A program made the position numbers and the translations under genes. Under the pieces are notes generated by a model. That model saw only the letters and a program-made list of their open reading frames with translations, did not search any database and had not been told where the DNA came from. Shown here piece by piece: positions 31,055 to 39,678 of a DNA stretch of 64,000 bases (within the stretch, counting starts at the first letter, position 1; each line of letters begins with the position of its first letter). Where the stretch lies: the NCBI RefSeq assembly GCF_900141755.1, contig NZ_LT670844.1:1302001-1366000 (forward strand), in the 5' to 3' direction. Source of the DNA: Bradyrhizobium lablabi. GTDB lineage: Bacteria; Pseudomonadota; Alphaproteobacteria; Rhizobiales; Xanthobacteraceae.

Positions 31055-31555
31055 ATGAAATTGTTTGGTTCCCGCTTGTTTGGACAGGCGATCAAGGTAG
31101 CAGGCGTAGGCGCCGCACTTATGTTGTCGGTATCGGCGGGCCATGCCCAGTCCGGCCCGTTTGTCGGTTTTGACGGATCATGGTCCGGCAACGGAACCGT
31201 TTCGCTTTCCGACGGAACGACCGAGCGGATTCGATGCAAGGCGGACTACAAGGTTAACGGCACTGGCCTTGGTCTGAAACAAAGCCTGCATTGCGCCAGC
31301 GACAGCTACAAGTTCGACCTGAGCAGCGATGTCACGAGCCAGGGCGACCGCATTTCCGGCAACTGGAGCGAAGCCAGCCGCAATATTTTCGGCAATTTGC
31401 AGGGCACCGCGGGTGGCGGCCAGATCGACGTGTTCGTCGAAGCTTCCGGCTTTGCCGCCAACCTGACCTTGCGGACCAACGGCAACAAGCAGACCGTGCA
31501 GATCAGCTCCAAGGGCGAGATCAGGGGCGTCAGCATCACGATGGTGAAGAGCTAG
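31055..31555 (+). CDS. Exported hypothetical protein (166 aa)
   Basis: MKLFGSRLFGQAIKVAGVGA, then ALMLSVSAGHAQ is a Sec signal peptide with an AHAQ-like cut. The mature part (residues ~33-166) is beta-rich, with FVGFDGSWSGNGTVSLSDGT, RIRCKADYKV, a Cys pair in LHCASD, and ITMVKS at the end. It is a periplasmic beta-barrel-like domain of the type found in Bradyrhizobium and Rhodopseudomonas, of unknown function. A slightly longer start (31040) is possible. Confidence 0.7.
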   Translation: MKLFGSRLFGQAIKVAGVGAALMLSVSAGHAQSGPFVGFDGSWSGNGTVSLSDGTTERIRCKADYKVNGTGLGLKQSLHCASDSYKFDLSSDVTSQGDRISGNWSEASRNIFGNLQGTAGGGQIDVFVEASGFAANLTLRTNGNKQTVQISSKGEIRGVSITMVKS

Positions 31556-31703
31556 CGCCCGCAAGCTTCCAGGGGGGCGTGAACTCATAAACCCGCAGGC
31601 GTCGCCGGACGTCTGCTTTGGTGCGCACTACGGACTCAAGTCGCACATTGCGCGAGGTCCGAAAAGTGCCATGAGAGCGAATCGGGGGCCGGCAACGCTC
31701 GAT

Positions 31704-31937
31704 TCAGGACGAGCCCATGATGCTTCGTCTCGACCCTTCGTACGATCGACGCAGCAGCGCAAACAGGCTGCCGCCCGTCGCGGCGCCCAGCAGGTAGGCG
31801 ACAGCGACCAGCAGCGCGAGCGGTACGCCCGCATTGGAGCCCAGGAAAGAGATGGTCACTATCTCGAAGTTCTGCAGCGCGAAGATAATCGTCACGGCGG
31901 CGAACAGAATGATGACGGCGAGGTAGATCCAGCGCAT
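31704..31937 (-). CDS. LapA-domain (DUF1049) inner-membrane protein
   Basis: A 77-residue protein with two membrane helices, MRWIYLAVIILFAAVTIIF and VPLALLVAVAYLLGAATGG, joined by the LQNFEIVTISFLG segment, which is the LapA/DUF1049 signature. LapA-type proteins of enterobacteria act with LapB in regulating lipopolysaccharide synthesis, but the family is broad. GGAGG precedes the ATG. A longer in-frame reading is rejected. Confidence 0.8.
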   Translation of the reverse strand: MRWIYLAVIILFAAVTIIFALQNFEIVTISFLGSNAGVPLALLVAVAYLLGAATGGSLFALLRRSYEGSRRSIMGSS

Positions 31938-31997
31938 GGGTGCCTCCTTATCGTCGATCAAGAGACCGCGTGGCGCGCATTCCGCCAACTACACCTC

Positions 31998-32573
31998 TCA
32001 ATGAGCGCGGCGCAGGCCGAAGCCGAGGCCGATCCAGGCTGCGCCGGCCATGATGAGATCGATGCCGAGGAACAGGCCGAGGATATAGAGGCTCGAGACC
32101 GGCCAGTGCGCCAAAATCAGCAGGCCGAGCAGCAGCGTGATCGCACCGGACAGCAGCACCCAGATCCAGGGCGTTTCCCGTTTCATGCTGAAGGCCAGCA
32201 TGATGCGCATGATGCCCGAGGCTACCAGCGATGCGCCGAGAATGAGGGTGAGCAGCGCGGCGGCGAGCAGCGGATTCTCGAACGTGACGAAGCCGGCGAT
32301 GATGTAGAGCGCGCCGAGCAGGACCCAGAGCAGGAATTTGCCCCAGCTCTTGATTTGGAAGGCGCTAAATACCTCGGCGACGCCGGCGATGATCATCATC
32401 ACGCCGACGACGAGGACGCTCGCGACGGTGGCCATCACAACGCTGCCAAGCGCGATAAACCCGGCGAGCAGATAGACGACGCCGAGTGCGACGATCCAGC
32501 CCCACTTGGCGCGTAGCGGCGCCATATCAGAACCGGCTTGATGATTTGTCAGGGTATCTGAAGCATTGGTCAT
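31998..32573 (-). CDS. HdeD family membrane protein
   Basis: A 191-residue inner-membrane protein of the HdeD/DUF308 family with six hydrophobic segments. Recognisable are WIVALGVVYLLAGFIALGSV, MIIAGVAEVFSAFQIKSWGK, ALLTLILGASLVASGIMRIM and a final GIDLIMAGAAWIGLGFGL. The family motif GxxLIxxGxxxI repeats three times. In Escherichia coli HdeD supports acid resistance at high cell density; the rhizobial versions are uncharacterised. Confidence 0.9.
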   Translation of the reverse strand: MTNASDTLTNHQAGSDMAPLRAKWGWIVALGVVYLLAGFIALGSVVMATVASVLVVGVMMIIAGVAEVFSAFQIKSWGKFLLWVLLGALYIIAGFVTFENPLLAAALLTLILGASLVASGIMRIMLAFSMKRETPWIWVLLSGAITLLLGLLILAHWPVSSLYILGLFLGIDLIMAGAAWIGLGFGLRRAH

Positions 32574-32971
32574 GACGGTCCTCCGATGCGAAAACCTATC
32601 CGACGCTCGTCTGCAAGAGACGCAAGATGAGAGAGATCAGGATATCGAACAAGTCACACCAGCCACAATCACTATTTCTTGCCGTTTCGGCTTTTCTGGT
32701 TCCGATATGGGTTCCATTGCTGACAATTTTAATGAATGACCGGTCTCCCCGGATCATGCGTTGCAATTGGCACACCGGCCGTTCACGACACGCGCACCGG
32801 CTAGACGCCCGGCGATTCATTCGGGAAGACTCGCAGCCTTAGTTTTTTGCGTGAAGGAGGCGTCGCGGTAGCGAGGCAACCGCGTCCGCAGCAGTCGGGT
32901 TAGAAGGCAAGCTCGGATGTTTTGCGCTGGCTGTTGACGCGCCACCAGCCGCTCACATCTGCTGGCCCCGC
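32574..32971. other. 398-nt gap without supported gene
   Basis: Between HdeD and the RND transporter, no reading with ribosome site, codon bias or family resemblance. A 71-codon rightward reading near 32627 has one hydrophobic stretch but a poor remainder. No strong hairpin noted except short GC-rich dyads near 32860-32900. Confidence 0.5.
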
Positions 32972-35344
32972 CTACTCCGCCGGCTTCGCGTGCGCTTTGC
33001 CGCGAAGCCGCTCTGACAAATTGATCAGGAACATCGCCGTCGGCCGCAGGATGAAGAGATCGGCGATCAGCGCCGCCACCATCGAGAAGGCCGAGAGCCA
33101 GCCGAACAGCCGCAGCGACGGCAGGTCGGAAAACACCGTCACCACCAGGCCGCAAGCCAGCACCACCGTGGTCAGGATCAGCGCGGGGCCGACCAGCACG
33201 GTCGCGCGCTCGACCGCCAGTTCCGGACTGACGCCGGGCCTGGATTCGAGCCTGAGCCTGTTGAGGAAGTGGATCGTCGCGCTGAGCCCGAGGCCGAACG
33301 ACACGGTGAGCGCGACGACGCTTGCGAACTGCAATCCCTCCCCGAGCAGCCACAGCACCGTGCCCGACAACACCACCGGGAAAATGCCCGGCAGGATGCA
33401 GGAGAACATCACGACCACCGAGCGGAAGGCGAGCCCGATGAAGATCGCGACCAGCGCGAACTCGATCGTCAATCCGCGATTGAGCTTTTCGATCATGTTG
33501 GAGCTGTTGCGCGCGGCGATCGCCGAAAGTCCGGTGACGGCGATCTCGTAACCGGGATGCGCCTTGCGCACCGTGTCCAGCGTCTGATCGAGATTTTCGA
33601 CGACGGGAAGAATTTGACTTGAATCGAGGTCGGGCACCCGCCCCGACACCACCACCGCATCCTGATTGGCGGAAATGAAACGCCGCACCAGATATTCGGG
33701 GATCAGGTTGACGTATTCCTTCAACGTCGCGACGTCGGAGCTTCCGGCCTTCTCCGCAAGCCAGCGCCGCAGCGTCTCCAATGACCAGACATTGCCGACA
33801 CCCGCCTGCTTCTCCACCGTTGCGTGAACGTCGGCAATGGTCTGCAGCGTCTGGGGATCATACAGCGAGGCGCCCTTGGGGAATTCGATCAGCACGTCGA
33901 TTGCATTGGCGCCGGTCAGCTTGGCGTCGAGACGGCCCGATGCCGCGACCGCCTGCTGCTTGTCCGGCACCTGATCGGCGAGCCGGTAGCGCGGCTCCAG
34001 ATTGGCGTAGATCACCGCCAGACCGCCGACAAAGATCACCGCGATCAGGCTGAACAGGCCGGGCCGGCTCACCATGCGCACCGCGATCCAGTAGCAAAAA
34101 TTGCGCAGCATCTGAACGCCGGCGTCGGCGCTCTGGAATTTCACGGCGAAGACTTTTTCGTTGCGGACAAACAGCACCCCGAACACCGGGACCAGCGACA
34201 GCACCGCGATCAGCGCGATGATGGTGGCGGCAAGGCCTGCCTCGCCGAATTTGCGGATCAGGTCGGAATTCGAGAACTGCAGCGCAATGAACGATATGCC
34301 CGCGGTGCCATGGGTCAGCACGCAGGCCGGCCCGACCACCATCACGGCGTTCTTGAACGCGGTGTATTTATCCTGCCCAGCGATCAGGCGATCGCGCGCC
34401 GCGAATGTCAGCTGCATCGAGTCGGAGAAGCTGATCACCATGATCAGCGGCGTCATCACGTTTAAGAACATGTTGAGATTGAAATTGGCCCAGCCGAGAC
34501 CACCAAGCGCGAGTATGATCGCGATGATCGGCGGGAACGCGGCGACCACCATGAACGATATCTTGCGGAAGAAGATGATCGCGATGATGCAGCCGGCCAG
34601 AATGCCGAGGATGTTATAGGTCAGCCCGTCGCGCTTGACCGCATTGCGGATTTCGAGCTGCATGACGGGAACGCCGGATAATTCCGCATTCAAACCGCTG
34701 CCCTTGAGATCCTCCGCCATCGCCTTGCGAATCTCGCCGACCACTTTGCCGAGCTTGTTGCTGGCGACGACCTCGGGCTCGAGCGACAGCACGATCAGCG
34801 CCAGCGTGCCGTCTTCGGACAACAGCTTGCCGCGGATGATCTCGTTGGTTTTGACGGTCTCGATGAATTTGTCGTAGTCGGCGCCTTGCGGCAGTTCCGA
34901 GGGGAACAGCGCCGCCGGCAGCTTGCCCGGCGCCGGCGCCTGGCGCGCCGAGAACAGCGAGATGATCCCGCGCGTGCCCTCGATCAGCTGGATATCGGTG
35001 ACGAGATCGCGCATCTTTTCGAGGTTTTCGCGCTTGAGCAGCGTTTTGCCCTCGACCACCACCAGCACGTCGAATTCGACCGCCGGGAAGCGCTTGGTCT
35101 CCGCCTCGTACTGCTTGTAATCCTTGGAATTGGAGCGGAACAGCTGGCTCAGCGAATCATCGATCTTGATGCGGTCGATGCCGAACAGCGCGCCGATGAT
35201 AAGCCCGACCAGAATGATGCAGGACAGGACCGGCTTCTGGACTGCAATCAGCCCGAGCCGCTCCAGCCCGAAGGCGATGCTGGCGCCCGGGCGCTGCTCT
35301 TCCTTCTCGACATGGACCTCACTGTCGCTGTTCTTTTCGAGCAT
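32972..35344 (-). CDS. MMPL/RND-type membrane transporter
   Basis: A 790-residue exporter of the RND superfamily, MMPL branch. It has the typical 12-helix design: one helix (ISCIILVGLIIGALFGI-like, near 50-65), a large periplasmic domain, five helices (ILGILAGCIIAIIFF; MNLFLNVMTPLIMVISFSDS, with the Asp that couples proton flow), then a repeat with FALVAIFIGLAFRSVVVMF and the second SFGLGLSATIHFLNR. It follows eutC on the same strand after ~200 nt. HpnN hopanoid transporters belong to this superfamily, but its length and N-terminus differ from HpnN. Start taken at MLEKNSDSEV; TTG nine codons earlier is possible. Confidence 0.85.
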   Translation of the reverse strand: MLEKNSDSEVHVEKEEQRPGASIAFGLERLGLIAVQKPVLSCIILVGLIIGALFGIDRIKIDDSLSQLFRSNSKDYKQYEAETKRFPAVEFDVLVVVEGKTLLKRENLEKMRDLVTDIQLIEGTRGIISLFSARQAPAPGKLPAALFPSELPQGADYDKFIETVKTNEIIRGKLLSEDGTLALIVLSLEPEVVASNKLGKVVGEIRKAMAEDLKGSGLNAELSGVPVMQLEIRNAVKRDGLTYNILGILAGCIIAIIFFRKISFMVVAAFPPIIAIILALGGLGWANFNLNMFLNVMTPLIMVISFSDSMQLTFAARDRLIAGQDKYTAFKNAVMVVGPACVLTHGTAGISFIALQFSNSDLIRKFGEAGLAATIIALIAVLSLVPVFGVLFVRNEKVFAVKFQSADAGVQMLRNFCYWIAVRMVSRPGLFSLIAVIFVGGLAVIYANLEPRYRLADQVPDKQQAVAASGRLDAKLTGANAIDVLIEFPKGASLYDPQTLQTIADVHATVEKQAGVGNVWSLETLRRWLAEKAGSSDVATLKEYVNLIPEYLVRRFISANQDAVVVSGRVPDLDSSQILPVVENLDQTLDTVRKAHPGYEIAVTGLSAIAARNSSNMIEKLNRGLTIEFALVAIFIGLAFRSVVVMFSCILPGIFPVVLSGTVLWLLGEGLQFASVVALTVSFGLGLSATIHFLNRLRLESRPGVSPELAVERATVLVGPALILTTVVLACGLVVTVFSDLPSLRLFGWLSAFSMVAALIADLFILRPTAMFLINLSERLRGKAHAKPAE

Positions 35345-35544
35345 GCTTTGTCCAGTTCTCACATCGGTCAATTTGTATCGCTAAAGTTCCGGGGCGCGAA
35401 TGAGACCGAACTCGGCCATGGATGATTGGCGCTAGCCCTTGAAAACATGTGGTAAATTTGCGGCCGGAGGTTTAGCAGGTCTTGACCGCGTCTCGCAAGC
35501 GCGCCTCTGACGCAAATCGAGGCGTGGGCTCGCGATAATGGGCC

Positions 35545-36381
35545 TCAAGTCTTGGAATTGCTGTTGGATTTGTTCTTAGGGTTGTTCTTGAATTTGTCAT
35601 TTACCTTTTGAATTTGTCGTGAAACGGCGGGCGTACTAACGCCGCTTTCGTCCTTTAATGCGACCCCGGTGACTTCCCGGGCGAGGCCCTCGCGGACCAG
35701 CCAGGCTATACGGAAAGCGGCTTCGTCATAGCCAAGCCCAGCGCCGTGGATGTTGGACACGCAATTGCGCTCGGCGTCGGTCAATCCCGGCCGCGGCGCG
35801 AAGGTCAGATATGCCCCAAGACTGTCGGAGGCCGACAGGCCCGGCCGCTCGCCGATCAGCATGACCATCATGCGCGCGCCCAACATCGCGCCGATCTCAT
35901 CACCCAACGCGACCCGCGCGCCCGACGCCACCACGGCGCGACCGATCTCGATGCCGTCGACGGCAAGCTGGGGAATGAGCCTGCGGAGAAGTTGAATCGC
36001 GTGCGTATCGACCGCCGTCGGCGACAGGCCATCGCCGACCACGATCGCAAGCCGGCAGGGCGTGCCGCCATGGCTCTCAAGCAAAAGCTGCGAGGCCTGA
36101 TCGAGGGTCCGGCCGAGATCGGGACGCCTGAGATATTCCGCCCGGTCGCGCGCACGGCTGCGGACAGCGAATGCCTCAAGACCGAGATCGCCAAGGCCTG
36201 CGACCACAGCCGATGCATCGAAGGCGGCATGCACGGCGTCGCGGGCGCGGGCATGGTCGAGGGTAAAGTCGAGCAACGCCTTGGTCGGCATGCTGGCGCC
36301 GGCCCGCCCAAGGCCAACGCGCGCCGGCGTGAACGCGCCCAGATCCCTCATCGAACGGGACGGCGGCGCTGGCGTTTTCAT
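35545..36381 (-). CDS. eutC: Ethanolamine ammonia-lyase small subunit
   Basis: A 278-residue EutC. Recognised from [85 protein letters not shown] segment [20 protein letters not shown] and [18 protein letters not shown]. With EutB it forms the coenzyme-B12-dependent lyase turning ethanolamine into acetaldehyde and ammonia. A Lys/Asn/Ser-rich 25-residue tail is an addition. No microcompartment genes are in the window. It is separated from eutB by hpnP. Confidence 0.95.
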   Translation of the reverse strand: MKTPAPPSRSMRDLGAFTPARVGLGRAGASMPTKALLDFTLDHARARDAVHAAFDASAVVAGLGDLGLEAFAVRSRARDRAEYLRRPDLGRTLDQASQLLLESHGGTPCRLAIVVGDGLSPTAVDTHAIQLLRRLIPQLAVDGIEIGRAVVASGARVALGDEIGAMLGARMMVMLIGERPGLSASDSLGAYLTFAPRPGLTDAERNCVSNIHGAGLGYDEAAFRIAWLVREGLAREVTGVALKDESGVSTPAVSRQIQKVNDKFKNNPKNKSNSNSKT

Positions 36382-36387
36382 GTCGCG

Positions 36388-37977
36388 CTACTCGGCAGGG
36401 ACCGACGCCTCGCGCAGCCGGAGCGAGTAGTTCGACGCGTTCTGCTGGCCAACGGACGCCGCGCGCGCGAACATGATCAAATGATGGGCGATCAGCGCCG
36501 AGGAAATCAGGCCCTCGATGTCGCCTTTCCGCAGCCGCGGCAAGGCAAACCGCCAAAACACCTTCCGGTAGTCGCCGAGCACACCGACCTTCCAGAAAAT
36601 CTTCGAGAGCATGATCAATCCGCGCTTGATATTGGACCAGCTCTTCTGCGCCGCGCTGACCGGCACCTTCAGCCGGTTGGCGTAGGTGTAATCGCACTGA
36701 TGCTGGTAACGCGCGTAAAGCCGTGCCGGCTGGTAGGCGATTTCCATGCATTTGCGCCAGGAACTGACGACCTGGTCATAGGGCATCAGGAAATCGACAT
36801 TCGAATCGCGGGTCTCGTCGTCGTGGATCAGCCGGTTCTCGCGCTCGAGGCGATCCCACAACGGCGTCTTCGGCAGCGCCTGCAGCAGATTGATGGTCAG
36901 AAGCGGAATCCGCGACTCCTCGACGAAGGCGAGCAAGGCGTCGCCGGTCTCCGGCTTGTCGGTGTCGAGCCCCATGATGATGCCGGAGACGACCTCCATC
37001 CCGTAAGAGTTGATGGTATGCACGCCTTCCAGGATCGGGACCATCATGTTGTGGTCCTTGTGCATTGCCTTCAGCGCATCGGGATCGGGGGTTTCGATGC
37101 CGCAGAAGATCGTGACGAAAAACGCCTCGCGCATCTTCTCGAGGATCTCCGGCCGCTTGGCGATATTGAGCGTCGCCTCGCAGGCGAGCCGCATCACATA
37201 GCCGGTTTTTTTCTGCCACTCGATCAGGTGCGGCAGCAGGTCGACCGCCGCCTTGCGGTTGCCGATAAAATTATCGTCGACGAAATAGACCGAGCCCATC
37301 ACCCCGCATTCGAGCAATTTGTCGAGTTCGGCGATGATCTGCTGCGGCGTCTTGAGGCGCGGATTGCGGCCGTAAAGGCCGGGGATATCGCAAAACTCGC
37401 ACTGATAGGGACAGCCGCTCGAATACTGGATGCTGCCGAGAAAATAGCGTTTGACCTCGGCGAGCTCATAGGCCGGGATCGGAAAGCGGGTCATGTCGAG
37501 GCGGTCTTTGGTCTTCAGCACGATCTGCCGGTCGGGGCGGGACGGATCGCGCGCCAGGCGTGCAATCAGGTCGTCGGTGGCGTCGCCGAGTTCGCCGACA
37601 TGGAGATAGTCGAACGAGGGATAGTAGTCCGGGCAGGCTGAGACCGACGGTCCGCCGATCGCAACCGCAAGCTCGAACGCATGTGCCCGGCGGCAAATAT
37701 CGTTCATCTGCTGGCGCTGGATGTGCATGCCGCTGACGAAGACCGCCTCCGCCCATTCGAAATCCTCTCTGGTGGCCGGGCGGATGTTTTCATCGACGAA
37801 ACGGACCGGCCAGTTGTCGGGCAGATAGGCCGCGATCAGCAGCAAACCCTGCGGCGGCATGAAGGCCTGCACGCCGTCGGTCAAAGGATAGGAATACTCG
37901 AACGTGCCGAAAGAAGACGTATAGCGCGGAAAGACGCACAGGATGCGCCGTACCGTTTCAATGCCCTCAGCTCTCAT
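36388..37977 (-). CDS. hpnP: Hopanoid C-2 methylase HpnP (B12-binding radical SAM)
   Basis: A 529-residue enzyme. RILCVFPRYTSSFGTFEYSY begins the B12-binding domain (1-~150); the radical SAM [4Fe-4S] cysteines are Cys189, Cys193 and Cys196 (GCPYQCEFC). The stretch VDDNFIGNRKAAVDLLPHLI and IETPDPDALKAMHKDHNM are strongly HpnP-like. It methylates the A ring of bacteriohopanepolyols to 2-methylhopanoids, the source of a geological biomarker. AGAGGAAGG lies upstream of the ATG. In Rhodopseudomonas hpnP is under the general stress sigma factor, but I could not find a convincing matching promoter here. Confidence 0.9.
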   Translation of the reverse strand: MRAEGIETVRRILCVFPRYTSSFGTFEYSYPLTDGVQAFMPPQGLLLIAAYLPDNWPVRFVDENIRPATREDFEWAEAVFVSGMHIQRQQMNDICRRAHAFELAVAIGGPSVSACPDYYPSFDYLHVGELGDATDDLIARLARDPSRPDRQIVLKTKDRLDMTRFPIPAYELAEVKRYFLGSIQYSSGCPYQCEFCDIPGLYGRNPRLKTPQQIIAELDKLLECGVMGSVYFVDDNFIGNRKAAVDLLPHLIEWQKKTGYVMRLACEATLNIAKRPEILEKMREAFFVTIFCGIETPDPDALKAMHKDHNMMVPILEGVHTINSYGMEVVSGIIMGLDTDKPETGDALLAFVEESRIPLLTINLLQALPKTPLWDRLERENRLIHDDETRDSNVDFLMPYDQVVSSWRKCMEIAYQPARLYARYQHQCDYTYANRLKVPVSAAQKSWSNIKRGLIMLSKIFWKVGVLGDYRKVFWRFALPRLRKGDIEGLISSALIAHHLIMFARAASVGQQNASNYSLRLREASVPAE

Positions 37978-38006
37978 CGCCCTTCCTCTATGCGATCCCA
38001 TTATTT

Positions 38007-38018
38007 AAGCACGTGCTT
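38007..38018. promoter_or_regulatory. Perfect palindrome upstream of hpnP
   Basis: AAGCACGTGCTT is a 12-bp perfect palindrome about 30 nt before the hpnP start, in a 114-nt gap. It is a plausible regulator-binding site; which regulator is unknown. Confidence 0.4.
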
Positions 38019-38091
38019 GAAAGCTCGGCTACAAATTCCTCAACATTGTGGCAGCGGTTTTACCTTGAGACGGCCTATCTTGTGCTTGGGT

Positions 38092-39492
38092 TCATGTTTG
38101 AGAGGCGCTTTCCGCGATCAACCGCATTGCAAAATCGGGCAGCAGACCCGTGTTTCCGGCAAGGCGGAAGCCGGCATCGGCAAGCCCCACGCGAAACAGC
38201 CAATCGTCGAACTCCGGCGCCCGCCTCAGGCCGAACAGGTCGCGAATATAAAGCGCGTCGTGGAATGAGGTGGACTGGTAGTTGAGCATGACGTCGTCGG
38301 CGCCGGGCACCCCCATGATGAAGGTCACGCCGGCGGCCGCCAATAGCGTCAACAGATTGTCCATGTCGTCCTGGTCGGCCTCGGCATGGTTGGTGTAGCA
38401 GACGTCGACCCCGAGCGGCAGGCCGAGCAGTTTGCCGCAGAAATGATCCTCGAGGCCAGCGCGGATGATCTCCTTGCCGTCGAACAGATATTCCGGGCCG
38501 ATGAAGCCGACCACGCTGTTGACCAACAGCGGATCGAACGCACGCGCCACCGCGTAGGCGCGCGCTTCGCAGGTCTGCTGGTCGACGCCGTGATGGGCGC
38601 CGGCCGACAGCGCCGAGCCCTGCCCGGTCTCGAAATACATCACATTGCTGCCGACAGTCCCGCGCCGCAGCGACAATCCCGCCTGATGGGCTTGTTTGAG
38701 AAGCGCCAGATCGACGCCAAAACTCCGGTTGGCGGCTTGCGTGCCCGCGACCGACTGAAACACCAGATCGACCGGGAAGCCCTGATCGATCAATCCCAAT
38801 GTCGTCGTCACATGGGTGAGCACGCAGGCCTGGGTCGGAATCTGCAATCGCGTGATGATGTCGTCGAGGTGCCGCAGCAGCCCGCCGATGATTTGCGGAT
38901 CGTCGCTGGCCGGATTGATGCCGATACAGGCGTCGCCGGATCCGAGCAGCAGGCCGTCGAGGATCGAGGCCGTGATGCCCTTCAGATCGTCGAAGGGATG
39001 GTTGGGCTGCAGCCGCACGCTCATCCGCCCGCGCAGGCCGATGGTGTTGCGAAACGCCGTCGTCACCTGGCATTTCTTCGCCACCAGGATGAGGTCCTGA
39101 TTGCGCATCAGTTTTGACACCGCCGCGGCCATTTCCGGTGTAACCGCGTGCGACAATTTTTGCAGCGCCTCAGGGGTCGCTGCATCCGACAGCAGCCAAT
39201 CGCGGAACGCGCCGACGGTCAGCGACGACACGGCGCCAAAAGCGGACGCGTCGTGGCTGTCGATGATCAGCCTTGTGACCTCATCGTCTTCATAGGGAAT
39301 GACGGCTTCGCGCAGGAATTGCTTCAAGGGCACATCCGACAGCGCAATCCGCGCCGCGATCATCTCTTCCGCGCTGTCGGCCGCGACGCCAGCCAGGCGG
39401 TCGCCGGAACGCGGCGGCGTGGCCTTGGCCAGAAGATCGCGCAGGCTTTCGAAGACGTAGGACGTGGCATCGATCGTGTGGCGATAGACCAT
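38092..39492 (-). CDS. eutB: Ethanolamine ammonia-lyase large subunit
   Basis: A 466-residue EutB. Family stretches: YRHTIDATSYVFESLRDLLA, KSLMRNQDLI-like KLMRNQDLILVAKKCQVTTA, FRNTIGLRGRMSVRLQPNHP, GDACIGINPASDDPQIIGG, CVLTHVTTTLGLIDQGFPVD, and GFIGPEYLFDGKEIIRAGLE with DHFCGKLLGLPLGVDVCYTN. It binds substrate and part of adenosylcobalamin. The gene is complete and of normal length. It starts the eutB-hpnP-eutC-transporter run. Confidence 0.95.
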   Translation of the reverse strand: MVYRHTIDATSYVFESLRDLLAKATPPRSGDRLAGVAADSAEEMIAARIALSDVPLKQFLREAVIPYEDDEVTRLIIDSHDASAFGAVSSLTVGAFRDWLLSDAATPEALQKLSHAVTPEMAAAVSKLMRNQDLILVAKKCQVTTAFRNTIGLRGRMSVRLQPNHPFDDLKGITASILDGLLLGSGDACIGINPASDDPQIIGGLLRHLDDIITRLQIPTQACVLTHVTTTLGLIDQGFPVDLVFQSVAGTQAANRSFGVDLALLKQAHQAGLSLRRGTVGSNVMYFETGQGSALSAGAHHGVDQQTCEARAYAVARAFDPLLVNSVVGFIGPEYLFDGKEIIRAGLEDHFCGKLLGLPLGVDVCYTNHAEADQDDMDNLLTLLAAAGVTFIMGVPGADDVMLNYQSTSFHDALYIRDLFGLRRAPEFDDWLFRVGLADAGFRLAGNTGLLPDFAMRLIAESASQT

Positions 39493-39559
39493 CTCGGCTC
39501 CGGGCCATCAGCGCTTGATAGCAACGACTTGTAAAGGTTTGCCCGTTTTCACTGGTACA

Positions 39560-39565
39560 ATTATA
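39560..39565 (-). promoter_or_regulatory. Likely -10 element for eutB
   Basis: On the minus strand TATAAT is found about 70 bases before the eutB ATG. A matching plus-strand TATAAT occurs at 39603-39608, ahead of the chemoreceptor gene. The 186-nt gap is AT-rich compared with its surroundings, so divergent promoters are likely. No convincing -35 at the ideal spacing. Confidence 0.4.
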
Positions 39566-39678
39566 CAATTTTCAAGAAATGCTCCAGTTTAAGTCAAAGG
39601 TTTATAATTTATGCACCCGGATTTCGCATGCTTTTTGGGCGGCCGATGGTGACGAACGGCCTCGGAGGAGAGGCCGAG

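Noticed and set aside
31671..32516. 281-codon plus-strand reading opposite LapA-domain and HdeD genes
   Set aside because: The composition is strongly Gln/Glu/Asp/Arg-rich as expected from the complement of hydrophobic membrane genes.
32627..32842. 71-codon reading between HdeD and RND genes
   Set aside because: One hydrophobic stretch, but no good ribosome site relative to its start and a random-looking second half.
35746..37641. 631-codon plus-strand reading opposite eutC and hpnP
   Set aside because: Both opposed genes are clearly identified by their families. The reading is Arg/His/Asp-rich and has no family resemblance.
37978..38091. General stress sigma (EcfG) promoter ahead of hpnP
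   Set aside because: A GGAAT is present on the minus strand, but the spacing to a CGT element is longer than the known consensus, so I do not call it.
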